From Pseudomonas trivialis (GTDB taxonomy: Bacteria > Pseudomonadota > Gammaproteobacteria > Pseudomonadales > Pseudomonadaceae): DNA of 64,000 nt. The notes below the pieces were generated by a model. It made no database searches, had not been told where the DNA came from, and saw only the letters and a program-made list of their open reading frames with translations. This document shows, in pieces, positions 17,114-25,313 of this stretch. The stretch covers positions 91,392 through 155,391 of the forward strand of contig NZ_JYLK01000016.1 of assembly GCF_001439805.1 (NCBI RefSeq). The letters run 5' to 3'. Position numbers and translations under genes: made by a program. Positions within the stretch are counted from its first letter, which is position 1. Each line of letters begins with the position of its first letter.

Positions 17114-17482
17114 ATGAAACGCCAAGTACTCGCTACCGTCCTGCTGTCTGTCCTGGCTTCCAGTGCCTTTGCCCTGCCAGCCGCCGAGCAGACTATCCCA
17201 CAAAACCAGGCTCAGGCCGTTCAGTCCAGCCAGACCCTGGCCCGTAGCGGCTCGCAAGAAGATGAAAACCGCGACTACGCCAAAGGCGTTGCTGAAAACG
17301 GTTCGGAGCAAGCCAACAAACGCGCTTACACCGAAGGCCTGAGCGAAAACGGCCGCCACCGCCTGGAAGAAAAAGGCCTGGTTGAAGGCGGCGCCGAGCA
17401 AGCCAACGAGCGCGCCTACACTGAAGGCGTTGCCGAAGGTGGTGCTGATCGTCTGCAAGACCTGCATCAAGCACAGAGCTGA
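17114..17482 (+). CDS. Small secreted protein with four 15-residue repeats
   Basis: 122 residues, function unknown. AAGGAG lies about nine bases before the ATG at 17114. A signal peptide (residues 1-21, MKRQVLATVLLSVLASSAFA) is followed by a Gln/Ser-rich linker and then, from residue 57 to 116, four tandem 15-residue units: KGVAENGSEQANKRA, YTEGLSENGRHRLEE, KGLVEGGAEQANERA and YTEGVAEGGADRLQD. Units 1/3 and 2/4 are closest, so a 30-residue unit was probably duplicated from an older 15-residue repeat. The region is charged, glycine-rich and without cysteine, and could be a periplasmic helical or disordered stress protein. No catalytic motif is seen. Stand-alone gene. Confidence 0.8.
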   Translation: MKRQVLATVLLSVLASSAFALPAAEQTIPQNQAQAVQSSQTLARSGSQEDENRDYAKGVAENGSEQANKRAYTEGLSENGRHRLEEKGLVEGGAEQANERAYTEGVAEGGADRLQDLHQAQS

Positions 17483-17517
17483 GCCTGTGATGGCCCAGAC
17501 AGCTCGCTCCGCCATTC

Positions 17518-17542
17518 GCAGGAGCGAGCTTGCTCGCCAAGG
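17518..17542. repeat. Short REP-like hairpin of a second type
   Basis: GCAGGAGCGAGCTTGCTCGCC forms a small GCGAGC-TT-GCTCGC hairpin, the core of a different REP class from the GGGGGCTTGCTCCC type. It lies between the repeat protein and desT. Confidence 0.55.
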
Positions 17543-17664
17543 TCACTAACACCGCCGCCCTTGATTTAACGCATTACCCCTCGCTCCACGCCGCCAAGTT
17601 CGACGCCGACAAAGCGCTTTTGCTAGAGTGCGTCGCTGTACTTGCCGACAAAGCTCACCCGCCC

Positions 17665-18297
17665 ATGCTGCCCCGTGCCGAACAGAAGCAACAGACACGC
17701 CTCGCCCTGATGGACGCAGCCCGCCATCTGATGGAGTGCGGCCGTGGGTTCGGCAGCCTGAGCCTGCGCGAAGTGGCCAGGACGGCCGGGATCGTGCCCA
17801 CAGGTTTCTACCGGCATTTTGCCGATATGGATCAGCTCGGGCTCGTGCTGGTCAGCGAGGTCGGCCAGACTTTTCGCGCCACTATCCGCTTGGTACGCCA
17901 CAACGAATTCGTGATGGGCGGCATCATCGATGCCTCGGTGCGGATCTTTCTCGATGTGGTCTCGGCCAACCGTTCGCAATTCCTGTTCCTGGCCCGTGAG
18001 CAATACGGCGGCTGCCTCGCCGTGCGTCAGGCCATCGCGGCCCTGCGCGAAGACATCACCCGCGACCTCGCCGCCGACCTCACACGCATGCCCAAGCTGG
18101 CGCACCTGCAGGCCGACGGCTTGCATGTGATGGCCGACCTGATCGTCAAGAGCGTGTTCGCCACCCTGCCCGATATCATCGACCCGCCCGCCCATGCCCT
18201 GCCTGAACACCTCACGCCCCAGGCCAAAATCACTCAGCAATTGCGCTTTATCTTCATTGGTCTCAAGCATTGGCAAGGTCTGGGCAGCACTGAATAA
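17665..18297 (+). CDS. desT: TetR-family regulator DesT (FabR-like)
   Basis: 210 residues. The N-terminal helix-turn-helix (residues ~9-60) includes SLREVARTAGIVPTGFYRHF, strongly like the P. aeruginosa DesT and E. coli FabR DNA-binding domains. The C-terminal domain (RIFLDVVSANRSQFLFLAREQYGG) is the acyl-CoA-binding region of that family. DesT senses the saturated/unsaturated acyl-CoA balance and represses the desCB acyl-CoA desaturase operon. desCB is not in the window, so control is in trans. Its place just before ureE matches P. aeruginosa (PA4890-PA4891) as I recall it. The start at 17665 (MLPRAEQKQQTR) was chosen from similarity; no good ribosome-binding site is visible. Confidence 0.8.
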   Translation: MLPRAEQKQQTRLALMDAARHLMECGRGFGSLSLREVARTAGIVPTGFYRHFADMDQLGLVLVSEVGQTFRATIRLVRHNEFVMGGIIDASVRIFLDVVSANRSQFLFLAREQYGGCLAVRQAIAALREDITRDLAADLTRMPKLAHLQADGLHVMADLIVKSVFATLPDIIDPPAHALPEHLTPQAKITQQLRFIFIGLKHWQGLGSTE

Positions 18298-18489
18298 GCC
18301 GCCAGGCAAAAACGCCCCCATCCAGTGCCGCAGCGCACGCAACGCACCACATTGAGTCACACCCTGAATACGTTGCCGCCCTATTCGGAGGCACAGCGAC
18401 GCGCCCTGACAGGCAATTCCTACAACCGGCCCTGGGTTGGCAAGCCCCTTGCTCTAGCTCCGTTATCGCTCATAGCTGGAAGCCCTCTG

Positions 18490-18990
18490 ATGCTGGTGAT
18501 CCACCGCCGAATCGCCCCCCAGGCCCAATGGGCCGCCGAGCTGCTGCTCAACTTCGAAGCCCGCAGTAAAAGCCGCCTGCGCTGTTTCAGTGCCGACGGC
18601 GAAGACGTCGGCCTGTTTCTGGAGCGTGGCCAGCCGCCGCTGCATGACGGCGAATGCCTGCAGGCTGAAGACGGCCGAGTGGTGCGCGTGTGCGCACGGC
18701 CTGAACAACTGCTGCACGTCACCTGCAGCAGCGCCTTTGAACTGACCCGCGCCGCCTATCACCTGGGCAACCGCCACGTGGCCCTGCAAGTCGGCGACGG
18801 CTGGTTGCGCCTGCTTGATGATTACGTGCTCAAGGCCATGCTCGAACAGTTGGGCGCGCAGGCCGAAACCATCGAGGCGCCGTTTCAGCCGGAACACGGT
18901 GCCTACGGGGGCGGCCATCATCACTCGCGCCATGGCGATGAGGACTTCAACTACCCGCCCAAACTGCATCAATTCGGCGTGCGTACATGA
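18490..18990 (+). CDS. ureE: Urease accessory protein UreE
   Basis: 166 residues. The N-terminal half is the UreE peptide-binding domain, beginning MLVIHRRI. The C-terminal half is the metal-binding domain (HVTCSSAFELTRAAYHLGNRHVALQV), including the conserved histidine of the dimer-interface nickel site. It ends in a short histidine-rich tail around GGGHHHSRHGDEDF. UreE is the nickel chaperone that hands Ni to the UreDFG-urease complex. The ATG at 18490 was preferred to upstream codons because it gives the canonical N-terminus. It overlaps ureF by 4 bases (ATGA). Structural genes ureABC and ureD are not in the window, so the urease locus is split, as in P. aeruginosa. Confidence 0.95.
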   Translation: MLVIHRRIAPQAQWAAELLLNFEARSKSRLRCFSADGEDVGLFLERGQPPLHDGECLQAEDGRVVRVCARPEQLLHVTCSSAFELTRAAYHLGNRHVALQVGDGWLRLLDDYVLKAMLEQLGAQAETIEAPFQPEHGAYGGGHHHSRHGDEDFNYPPKLHQFGVRT

Positions 18991-19661
18991 ATCCAGCCTG
19001 GGCATTGCTGCGCCTGGCCAGTCCGCAATTGCCGATTGGCGGCTACAGCTATTCCCAAGGCCTGGAAATGGCCGTGGACAACGGCCGCGTGCCGGATGCC
19101 GCCAGCGCGCGGCGCTGGATCAGCGACCAGTTGCTGCTCAACCTGGCGCGCTTCGAAGCGCCGCTGCTGCTCGCCCACTGCCGCGCCGCCGCTGTTAATG
19201 ACTGGTCGCAACTGGCGCACCTGTGCGAAGAGCACCGTGCCAGCCGTGAGACCCGCGAGCTGTATCAGGAGAGCCGGCAGATGGGCTACTCGCTGCAGCA
19301 ACTGCTCAATGGCTTGCCCGAACTGGACGACGCCGCCAGGGATTTCCTCGCTCTGCGCGCCGAACCTCACCTGGCCCTGGGCTGGGCCCTGGCCGCCCGC
19401 GCCTGGCACATCAGCCCCGACGACGCTTTGGCCGCCTGGCTGTGGAGCTGGCTGGAAAACCAGCTGGCGGTGCTGATGAAAACCCTGCCCCTGGGCCAGC
19501 AAGCCGCGCAGCGCCTGACCAGTGAACTGCTGCCGCTGCTGCAGCAGGCCCAGCAGGACGCCGCGCGCATCGACCCCCACTCACTGGGCAGCGCCGCGTT
19601 TGGCCTGTCCCTGGCGTGCATGGCCCACGAGCGCCAATACAGCCGCCTGTTCCGTTCCTAG
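18987..19661 (+). CDS. ureF: Urease accessory protein UreF
   Basis: 224 residues, all-helical. The UreF N-terminal signature is visible (LRLASPQLPIGGYSYSQGLE), as is the C-terminal region used to bind UreD (SLACMAHERQYSRLFRS). UreF acts in the cytoplasmic UreD-UreF-UreG pre-activation complex and gates the GTPase UreG during nickel insertion. The start overlaps the ureE stop by 4 bases, so translation is coupled; ureG begins 23 bases downstream. Confidence 0.95.
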   Translation: MNPAWALLRLASPQLPIGGYSYSQGLEMAVDNGRVPDAASARRWISDQLLLNLARFEAPLLLAHCRAAAVNDWSQLAHLCEEHRASRETRELYQESRQMGYSLQQLLNGLPELDDAARDFLALRAEPHLALGWALAARAWHISPDDALAAWLWSWLENQLAVLMKTLPLGQQAAQRLTSELLPLLQQAQQDAARIDPHSLGSAAFGLSLACMAHERQYSRLFRS

Positions 19662-19684
19662 ATTCCCTTGATGTGGAGAAGCAC

Positions 19685-20299
19685 ATGAACTCACAACCCC
19701 TGCGTGTCGGCATCGGCGGCCCGGTGGGCTCCGGCAAGACCGCCCTCACCCTGGCCCTGTGCCTGGCGCTGCGCGATCGCTACAACCTGGCCGTGGTCAC
19801 CAACGACATTTATACCCGCGAAGACGCCGATTTTCTGGTGCGCAACCAGGCCCTGGCGCCGGAGCGCATCATCGGCGTGGAAACCGGCGGCTGCCCGCAC
19901 ACGGCGATCCGCGAAGATGCCTCGATCAACCTTGAAGCGGTCGACCAGCTCAACCGGCGCTTTCCTGGCCTGGACCTGATCCTGGTGGAGTCCGGCGGCG
20001 ACAACCTGTCGGCCACCTTCAGCCCGGAACTGTCGGACCTGACTATCTACGTGATCGATGTGTCGGCCGGCGACAAGCTGCCGCGCAAGGGCGGGCCCGG
20101 TATTTGCAAATCCGACCTGCTGGTGATCAACAAGATCGACCTGGCACCGCTGGTGGGCGCCTCGCTGGAGCTGATGAACAGCGACACCCAGCGCATGCGC
20201 AACGGTAAACCTTTTGTGTTCAGCAACCAGAAAACCGGCGTCGGCCTGGAAGAGATTGTCGCTTTCATCGAACGCCAGGGCCTGCTGACCAACGCCTGA
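19685..20299 (+). CDS. ureG: Urease accessory GTPase UreG
   Basis: 204 residues, a SIMIBI-class GTPase. The P-loop is GGPVGSGKTAL near residues 10-20, the CPH metal-binding motif lies in VETGGCPHTAIREDAS, the switch/Walker B segment is LILVESGGDNLSATF, and the guanine-specificity motif is NKIDLAP. UreG couples GTP hydrolysis to nickel delivery to apo-urease. The start at 19685 follows GTGGAGAAGCAC; a longer upstream reading overlaps the end of ureF and is not conserved. It is third in the ureE-ureF-ureG-hupE operon. Confidence 0.96.
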   Translation: MNSQPLRVGIGGPVGSGKTALTLALCLALRDRYNLAVVTNDIYTREDADFLVRNQALAPERIIGVETGGCPHTAIREDASINLEAVDQLNRRFPGLDLILVESGGDNLSATFSPELSDLTIYVIDVSAGDKLPRKGGPGICKSDLLVINKIDLAPLVGASLELMNSDTQRMRNGKPFVFSNQKTGVGLEEIVAFIERQGLLTNA

Positions 20300-20322
20300 T
20301 CAACCCATTACGGAGCCTGTTT

Positions 20323-20895
20323 ATGAGCCTCAACAAACTGTTCGCCACCGCTGCGCTGCTACTGGCCCCTGCCCTGGCCTTCGCCCATCCGGGCCACGGC
20401 GATAACGGCCTGGTGGCCGGCATCAGCCATCCCCTGGGCGGCATCGACCACTTGCTGGCCATGCTCGCGGTAGGCCTGTGGGCCGCCCAGCAAAAAGGCG
20501 CGGCACGCTGGGCGCTGCCGTGCACCTTCGTCGGCACCATGCTGCTCGGCGGCGTGCTGGGGTTTGAAGGCCTGGCATTGCCGGCGCTGGAAAGCGGCAT
20601 CGCCGCATCGGTGCTGGCACTGGGCCTGGCGGTGGCGCTGGCGGTGCGTCCGCCGCTGTTTGTGGCAGTGGGTGCGACGGCGCTGTTTGCGTTGTTCCAT
20701 GGGGTGGCGCATGGCCTGGAACTGCCGGAGATGTCCAGCCCTTGGGCGTATGCGGCGGGGTTTGTCGGTGCGACGGCCATGCTGCATGCGGCCGGTTACG
20801 CCGTGGTGCGCGTGCTGCCGGCAGCGGCGGCGCCGTTGGTGCGGGTGGCTGGGGCGGCTTCGGCGGCGACTGGCGTGTGGTTGCTCGCGGGCTGA
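20323..20895 (+). CDS. hupE: HupE/UreJ family nickel permease
   Basis: 190 residues. A cleavable signal peptide ends at ALAFA, directly followed by the HPGHG motif typical of HupE/UreJ mature N-termini. About six membrane helices follow, with family residues HPLGGIDHLLAMLAVGLWA and, later, ALFHGVAHGLELP; these histidine/aspartate motifs are thought to bind nickel. It probably imports nickel for urease maturation. CGGAG lies nine bases upstream of the ATG, and only 23 bases separate it from ureG, so it is the last gene of the operon. Confidence 0.92.
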   Translation: MSLNKLFATAALLLAPALAFAHPGHGDNGLVAGISHPLGGIDHLLAMLAVGLWAAQQKGAARWALPCTFVGTMLLGGVLGFEGLALPALESGIAASVLALGLAVALAVRPPLFVAVGATALFALFHGVAHGLELPEMSSPWAYAAGFVGATAMLHAAGYAVVRVLPAAAAPLVRVAGAASAATGVWLLAG

Positions 20896-20963
20896 TTTCG
20901 GCACCTGTGCCGGCCCCATCGCAAGTCTTCGACTTAGCGCTGTCGCGCAGCAAACTGGAGCCT

Positions 20964-20990
20964 ATGTGGCGAGCGGGCTTGCCCGCGAGG
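20964..20990. repeat. REP-like hairpin (GCGGGCTTGCCCGC type)
   Basis: TGTGGCGAGCGGGCTTGCCC and the following CGCGAGG form a hairpin with GCGGGC-TT-GCCCGC at its core. This is a different REP family from the dominant type here, and lies in the 170-base gap after hupE. Confidence 0.65.
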
Positions 20991-21065
20991 GCGGTGGCGC
21001 AGACACCACCGCACCCAAGCCTGCTACCATGCGCGCCTACGCCCCTGCCGTGACGACGCCAGCCG

Positions 21066-22172
21066 ATGCCCAGCGCTTCCCCGCTTTTGAATACCGTACT
21101 CACCCATTTCCATGACCTGATCGTGCCGCTCTGGCAAGGCCCGGGCTGGCATGCCGAGCTGGCGCTGCCCTACGAGGCACTCGACGCCGACCACCATCCC
21201 TTGCCGCCCCAGCGCTATCGCGCCATGGCCTGCGCCCGTCAGTTGTACCTGTTCGCCAGCCTGATCGGCGAGCCGAAAGCCGACTTTGCGCAAACACGCG
21301 CAGCCGCGCTGTTTCGCTCCCTGCAACAGCATTTCCATGACGCCGAGCACGGCGGCTGGTTCTACAGCATCGACCCCGCCGGCCAACCGCTGGATACGCG
21401 CAAAGACCTTTACACCCACGCCTTCATCATCTTCGCCTGCGCCCATTACTGGGCCAAGGTGCGCGAGCCGCTGGTGGCGTCGGTCCTCAACGCCGCGCTC
21501 GAAGTGGTTGCCCAGCGGTTCGCCAGCGGCGACGGCCTGTACGACGCGGTGCTGGAGCGCGACTGGTCGTCACTGTCGTCCGGCCCGCTGCAAAACCCGT
21601 TGATGCACCTGGCCGAGGCGTTCCTCGCCACCCTGGCGGTGCGTGAAGACGCAAACGTGCAAGCCGCCCTGCTGCACCTGGCGACGGCGATGCAGCAGCG
21701 CTTCATCGACCCTGGGCACGGCGTGATGCTGGAAAAACCCTTGGGTGCCGTGGATAACTGGTTCGAACCGGGCCACCAGTTCGAATGGTTCTTCCTGCTC
21801 GACTCATCAGATGTGCTGCGCGGCACGCCGCTGCATGCATCGCTCAGCCGAGCCTTTGCCTATGCCGAGCTAAAGGGTGTGGATAACGCCAGCGGCGCCG
21901 TGAGCGGCATGCTCGACCTGGACGGCAATGTGCGTGATGGCACCCAACGGATCTGGGCCCAGGCTGAATACCTGCGGGCACTGACCTTGCGGCCGGGCAG
22001 TGAAGCGGTGTTGCAGCGCCAATTGCTGGCGCTGCAGCAGCATTTCCTGCATGCAAAGGGCTGGCATGAATGCCTGGATGCCAAGGGCACGGTGAGCCGA
22101 CGGGATATGCCCTCGACCACGCCTTATCATTTGGCGACTTGCTATCAGGGGCTGATCAAGTATCTCGGCTGA
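21066..22172 (+). CDS. AGE-family sugar epimerase/isomerase
   Basis: 368 residues, predicted (alpha/alpha)6 barrel of the N-acylglucosamine 2-epimerase / YihS / mannose isomerase family. Typical segments are RYRAMACARQLYLFA, GGWFYSID, DLYTHAFIIFACAHYW, NWFEPGHQFEWFFLLD and RIWAQAEYLRAL. They carry the conserved arginine, histidine and glutamate residues of the barrel centre, including the catalytic histidine in GHQFEW. The likely reaction is mannose/fructose or cellobiose-type aldose-ketose isomerisation; which substrate cannot be decided. The start ATG at 21066 lacks a strong ribosome-binding site. It stands alone between two REP elements. Confidence 0.82.
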   Translation: MPSASPLLNTVLTHFHDLIVPLWQGPGWHAELALPYEALDADHHPLPPQRYRAMACARQLYLFASLIGEPKADFAQTRAAALFRSLQQHFHDAEHGGWFYSIDPAGQPLDTRKDLYTHAFIIFACAHYWAKVREPLVASVLNAALEVVAQRFASGDGLYDAVLERDWSSLSSGPLQNPLMHLAEAFLATLAVREDANVQAALLHLATAMQQRFIDPGHGVMLEKPLGAVDNWFEPGHQFEWFFLLDSSDVLRGTPLHASLSRAFAYAELKGVDNASGAVSGMLDLDGNVRDGTQRIWAQAEYLRALTLRPGSEAVLQRQLLALQQHFLHAKGWHECLDAKGTVSRRDMPSTTPYHLATCYQGLIKYLG

Positions 22173-22185
22173 TCTTTGCGGCCTC

Positions 22186-22263
22186 ATCGGGGGCAAGCCC
22201 CCTCCCACATTTGAATGGGTTCGCAAATCGACAGGTGTGAACCGGGGGGTTTGCTCCCGATGG
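22186..22263. repeat. Degenerate REPIN
   Basis: ATCGGGGGCAAGCCCCCTCC (22186 onward, continuing CACAT) and a decayed inverse CCGGGGGGTTTGCTCCCGAT (from 22242), spaced by ~30 bases, between convergent genes. Confidence 0.75.
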
Positions 22264-22283
22264 CCGCGACGCGGTTCAAAGCC

Positions 22284-23048
22284 CTACCTGGCACCACGCT
22301 CAATCGCAAACCCTGCCCAGGTTTGACTCACCGGCATCAGCTCCAACCGGTTGATGTTCACATGCGCCGGGGTGTTCATTACCCAGAAGATCGTATCGGC
22401 GATATCCTGCGGCTGGATCGGCTCGGCGCCGGCATAGGTGGCGTCATAGCGCGCCTGATCGCCGCCAAAACGCACCAGCGAAAACTCACTCTCGCACAAG
22501 CCCGGCTCGATGTTGGTCACGCGCACGCCGGTGCCCTGCAGGTCGCAACGCAGGTTCAGCGAGAACTGCTTCACGAACGCCTTGGAGGCGCCATACACGT
22601 GGCTGCCCGGATACGGATAGTTGCCGGCGATGGAGCCCAGGTTGATGATGCCCGCGCCCCGTCCGTGGGCGATCAGGCGCGGCAGCAGCAGGTTGGTGGT
22701 GGTCAGCAGGCCCTTGATGTTGGTGTCGACCATGGTCTCCCAATCGTCGAGGCTGCATTTGGGCGCGGGATCGGTGCCCACGGCCAGGCCGGCGTTGTTG
22801 ATCAGCCCGCGCAGGGTGGCGAACGACGGCGGCAGGTTGGCGATGGCCTCTTCCATGCCCTTGCGGTCACGCACGTCCACCACCAGGCCGTGCACGTCGG
22901 TCTGTTTGGAAAGCTCTTCGACCAGCGCATTCAAGCGTTCGGCACGGCGACCGGTAAGCACCAGTTTCCAGCCGGCCTCGGCAAAACGACGGGCGCAGGC
23001 TTCGCCGAAACCTGAGGTGGCGCCGGTAATAAACAACGTGTCGGACAT
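22284..23048 (-). CDS. ydfG: SDR family oxidoreductase, YdfG-like
   Basis: 254 residues, a classical short-chain dehydrogenase. The cofactor motif TGATSGFGEACA is near residue 7, followed by LTGRR (NADP preference), the NNAGLAVG motif, catalytic serine in NLGSIAG and YGASK with the catalytic tyrosine and lysine. The match to E. coli YdfG (NADP-dependent 3-hydroxy acid / malonic-semialdehyde and L-allo-threonine dehydrogenase) is good. AAGGAG lies 6-11 bases upstream of the ATG at 23048, which decides the start over a longer frame. It is convergent with the AGE gene, and its promoter region opens onto the gene-free block that follows. Confidence 0.9.
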   Translation of the reverse strand: MSDTLFITGATSGFGEACARRFAEAGWKLVLTGRRAERLNALVEELSKQTDVHGLVVDVRDRKGMEEAIANLPPSFATLRGLINNAGLAVGTDPAPKCSLDDWETMVDTNIKGLLTTTNLLLPRLIAHGRGAGIINLGSIAGNYPYPGSHVYGASKAFVKQFSLNLRCDLQGTGVRVTNIEPGLCESEFSLVRFGGDQARYDATYAGAEPIQPQDIADTIFWVMNTPAHVNINRLELMPVSQTWAGFAIERGAR

Positions 23049-23724
23049 GGTGGTCTCCTTGCGAACATCGGGAAAAAGTTGCCAGCAGAATGCCCGTACG
23101 CGGCGCTTGCGGCAACCGCCAGGCACACCAGCTGATCATTTTTTGATCGCTTTATTCAACGCCTTGTGAACCGTGGCTTGCAGCCATATGCACGCAGGTT
23201 ATCCACAGCTGCGCCCACAGTCTTTGGGGGCAAGTCGAACAGGCTTGAAGCCGCTGTACACAAGGCTCGCAGGCGGTTTTAGAAAGTTTTTTGCTTGACC
23301 TGGACCGGGCCGTATGTAGGCCTGGGTAAAGAGGGAAAATCCGAACGATGGCTCCAGGCCAGTTAATCCGGCCTCTACGGAGGTCTTTCCAGAGTTTAGT
23401 CACAGACTTATCCACAGGCTGATCCGACATGATTCGGTCATATACCTGTGTCTTTAAACAGGTTGACAAACCCTCCGACGAGCCACGCAAAAACCGCTGA
23501 TCAATAAACAACCACCACGCTGAAAGCCACGTATTTAAAGGCCTTCAGCCAGCTACACCCACGTTACCCACAGCCGGTTCCACAGCGGATGGGGACAAGT
23601 CAAAACTGTGACAAAACAGGGATTTGCGGCGGCTATATGTCGCGGTTTGGAGGGGGGCTGGATTTGTTTTCCACAATTTCAAATGCCCCCCAAAACCCAT
23701 GTAAAACTGCATCAACCCTTCAGA
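23049..23724. other. 676-base gene-free block with DnaA-box-like sites
   Basis: No plausible gene on either strand despite the length. It contains the promoter side of ydfG, the 3' side of the liv operon, and a series of TTATCCACA-like sequences described in the next entry. Short runs of T and A occur (23138-23154, 23278-23293). No tRNA or IS signature was found. Confidence 0.6.
23198..23601 (+). promoter_or_regulatory. Cluster of DnaA-box-like sequences within a duplicated 39-base module
   Basis: Two perfect DnaA boxes TTATCCACA lie at 23199-23207 and 23408-23416, and a one-mismatch copy TTACCCACA at 23564-23572, all on the plus strand. The first and third sit inside two related 39-base modules (23198-23236 and 23563-23601) of the form GTTAyCCACAGC, a second CCACAG, then TGGGGrCAAGTC; about three quarters of the positions agree. 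The chromosomal oriC (near dnaA-rpmH) is not here. The cluster could be a DnaA titration/reactivation site or a DnaA-regulated promoter. Confidence 0.45.
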
Positions 23725-24441
23725 TCAATGCCCGCCGAGGTAGGCATTGCGCACGTCCTCGTTCACCAGCAATTCCTTGCCGGTACCTGTGAGGCGAATT
23801 TCGCCGTTGACCATCACATACGCGCGGTCCGACAGGCGCAACGCGTGGTTGGCGTTCTGCTCCACCAGAAAGATGGTCATGCCGGTCGCCGCCAGCTCGC
23901 GCAGGGTCGAGAAGATCTGCTTCACCACAATCGGCGCCAGGCCCAGGCTCGGCTCGTCCAGCAGCAGCAGCTTGGGCCGGCTCATCAGCGCGCGGGCGAT
24001 GGCGAGCATTTGCTGCTCGCCGCCGGACATGGTCATGGCACGCTGATTGCGCCGCTCCTTGAGCCGCGGGAACAGCTCGAACATGCGCTGCATGTCTTCC
24101 TGCGCGAACTTGTCACCGATGGGGATGGTGCCCATCAGCAGGTTTTCCTCAACGGTCATGTCAGGGAACACCCGCCGCCCTTCCGGCGACTGCGCGATGC
24201 CGTTGGAGGCGATGTAATGGGACGACTTGTGGGTAATGTCGACGCCGTTGTACAGAATCTGCCCGGACTCGGCGCGTGGCTGGCCGAAGATCGACATCAG
24301 CAGCGTGGATTTACCTGCGCCGTTGGAGCCGATCAGGCTCACGGTTTCGCCTTCGTTGATGTGCAGCGAGACTTTTTTCAGGGCCTGGATCGGGCCGTAG
24401 AACACATCCAGGTCCTTCATTTCGAGGATAGGCCCGCTCAT
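23725..24441 (-). CDS. livF: Branched-chain amino-acid ABC transporter ATPase LivF
   Basis: 238 residues. Walker A GSNGAGKSTLL near residue 38, signature MSGGEQQMLA, Walker B KLLLLDEPSLGLAP and the switch histidine in FLVEQNANHAL are all present. The length and the MVNGEI(R)LTGTGKELL ending fit LivF/BraG, the shorter of the two ATPases in high-affinity Leu/Ile/Val-type (HAAT) systems. The start overlaps the livG stop by 4 bases. It is the last gene of a five-gene minus-strand operon; no clear terminator follows. Confidence 0.93.
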   Translation of the reverse strand: MSGPILEMKDLDVFYGPIQALKKVSLHINEGETVSLIGSNGAGKSTLLMSIFGQPRAESGQILYNGVDITHKSSHYIASNGIAQSPEGRRVFPDMTVEENLLMGTIPIGDKFAQEDMQRMFELFPRLKERRNQRAMTMSGGEQQMLAIARALMSRPKLLLLDEPSLGLAPIVVKQIFSTLRELAATGMTIFLVEQNANHALRLSDRAYVMVNGEIRLTGTGKELLVNEDVRNAYLGGH

Positions 24442-25313
24442 ACCAGCTCCTCTTCGTCGGCGCCCAGGTAGGCGGCGATCACTTTCGGGTCGTTGCGGAT
24501 CGCCTCCGGCCCGCCTTCAGCGATCACGTTGCCGTGGTCGAGCACCACAATGTGGTCGGAAATACTCATCACCATGCCCATGTCGTGTTCGATCAGCACT
24601 ACCGTGAGGTCGTGTTCGTCGCGCAGCAGGCGAATCATCGCGCTGAGGGCTTCGGTTTCCTGAGGGTTGAGGCCGGCGGCCGGTTCGTCCAGGCAGATGA
24701 TCTGCGGCCGCGTGCACATGGCGCGGGCGATCTCCAGGCGGCGCTGCTGGCCGTAGGACAGTTCGCCGGCCAGGCGGTTGGCGCAGTCCACCAGGTCGAC
24801 CACTTCCAGCCAGTAGAACGCATGGTCGAGCGCATCGCTTTCGGCCTTGCGGTAGCCCCTGGTGTTGAGGATGCCCGCGAGCATGTTGCGATTGACCCAC
24901 ATGTGCTGGGCCACCAGCAGGTTTTCCAGCACCGACATTTCCTTGAACAGGCGAATGTTCTGGAACGTACGGGCCAGGCCTGCGCGGTTGACCAGGTGGG
25001 TGCCGCCGAACATCTTGTAGTACACGCGGCTGAAGAAGCTTTTCGGCGAGACAAAGTCCACGGCCTTGAAACGCTCGCCGAGCAGTTGGATCACGTTGGT
25101 CTGCTTGCCACGCACGTTGAGTTCGATCTTGCCGCCGCTGGCTTTGTAAAAGCCGGTGAGGCAGTTGAACACGGTGGTCTTGCCCGCGCCGTTGGGGCCG
25201 ATCAGGGCGAAGATCGAGTTGCGTTCGACCTTGAGGCTCACATCGCTCAAGGCCTTGATGCCACCGAAGTGCATCATCAAATGTTCCACGCTGAGGACGA
25301 CTTCCTTGCTCAT
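24438..25313 (-). CDS. livG: Branched-chain amino-acid ABC transporter ATPase LivG
   Basis: 291 residues. Walker A GPNGAGKTTVFN, signature LSYGQQRRLEIARA, Walker B IICLDEPAAGLNP and switch LIEHDMGMVM are present. The insert after Walker A (residues ~60-110, including RVYYKMFGGTHLVNRAGLARTFQN) is typical of LivG/BraF. It pairs with LivF to energise the LivH-LivM channel. Overlaps of 4 bases with both livM and livF show tight translational coupling. Confidence 0.93.
   Translation of the reverse strand: MSKEVVLSVEHLMMHFGGIKALSDVSLKVERNSIFALIGPNGAGKTTVFNCLTGFYKASGGKIELNVRGKQTNVIQLLGERFKAVDFVSPKSFFSRVYYKMFGGTHLVNRAGLARTFQNIRLFKEMSVLENLLVAQHMWVNRNMLAGILNTRGYRKAESDALDHAFYWLEVVDLVDCANRLAGELSYGQQRRLEIARAMCTRPQIICLDEPAAGLNPQETEALSAMIRLLRDEHDLTVVLIEHDMGMVMSISDHIVVLDHGNVIAEGGPEAIRNDPKVIAAYLGADEEELV

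Noticed and set aside
23152..23511. 119-residue minus-strand frame in the gene-free block
   Set aside because: No similarity or plausible start; it overlaps the DnaA-box-like modules and has low-complexity composition.
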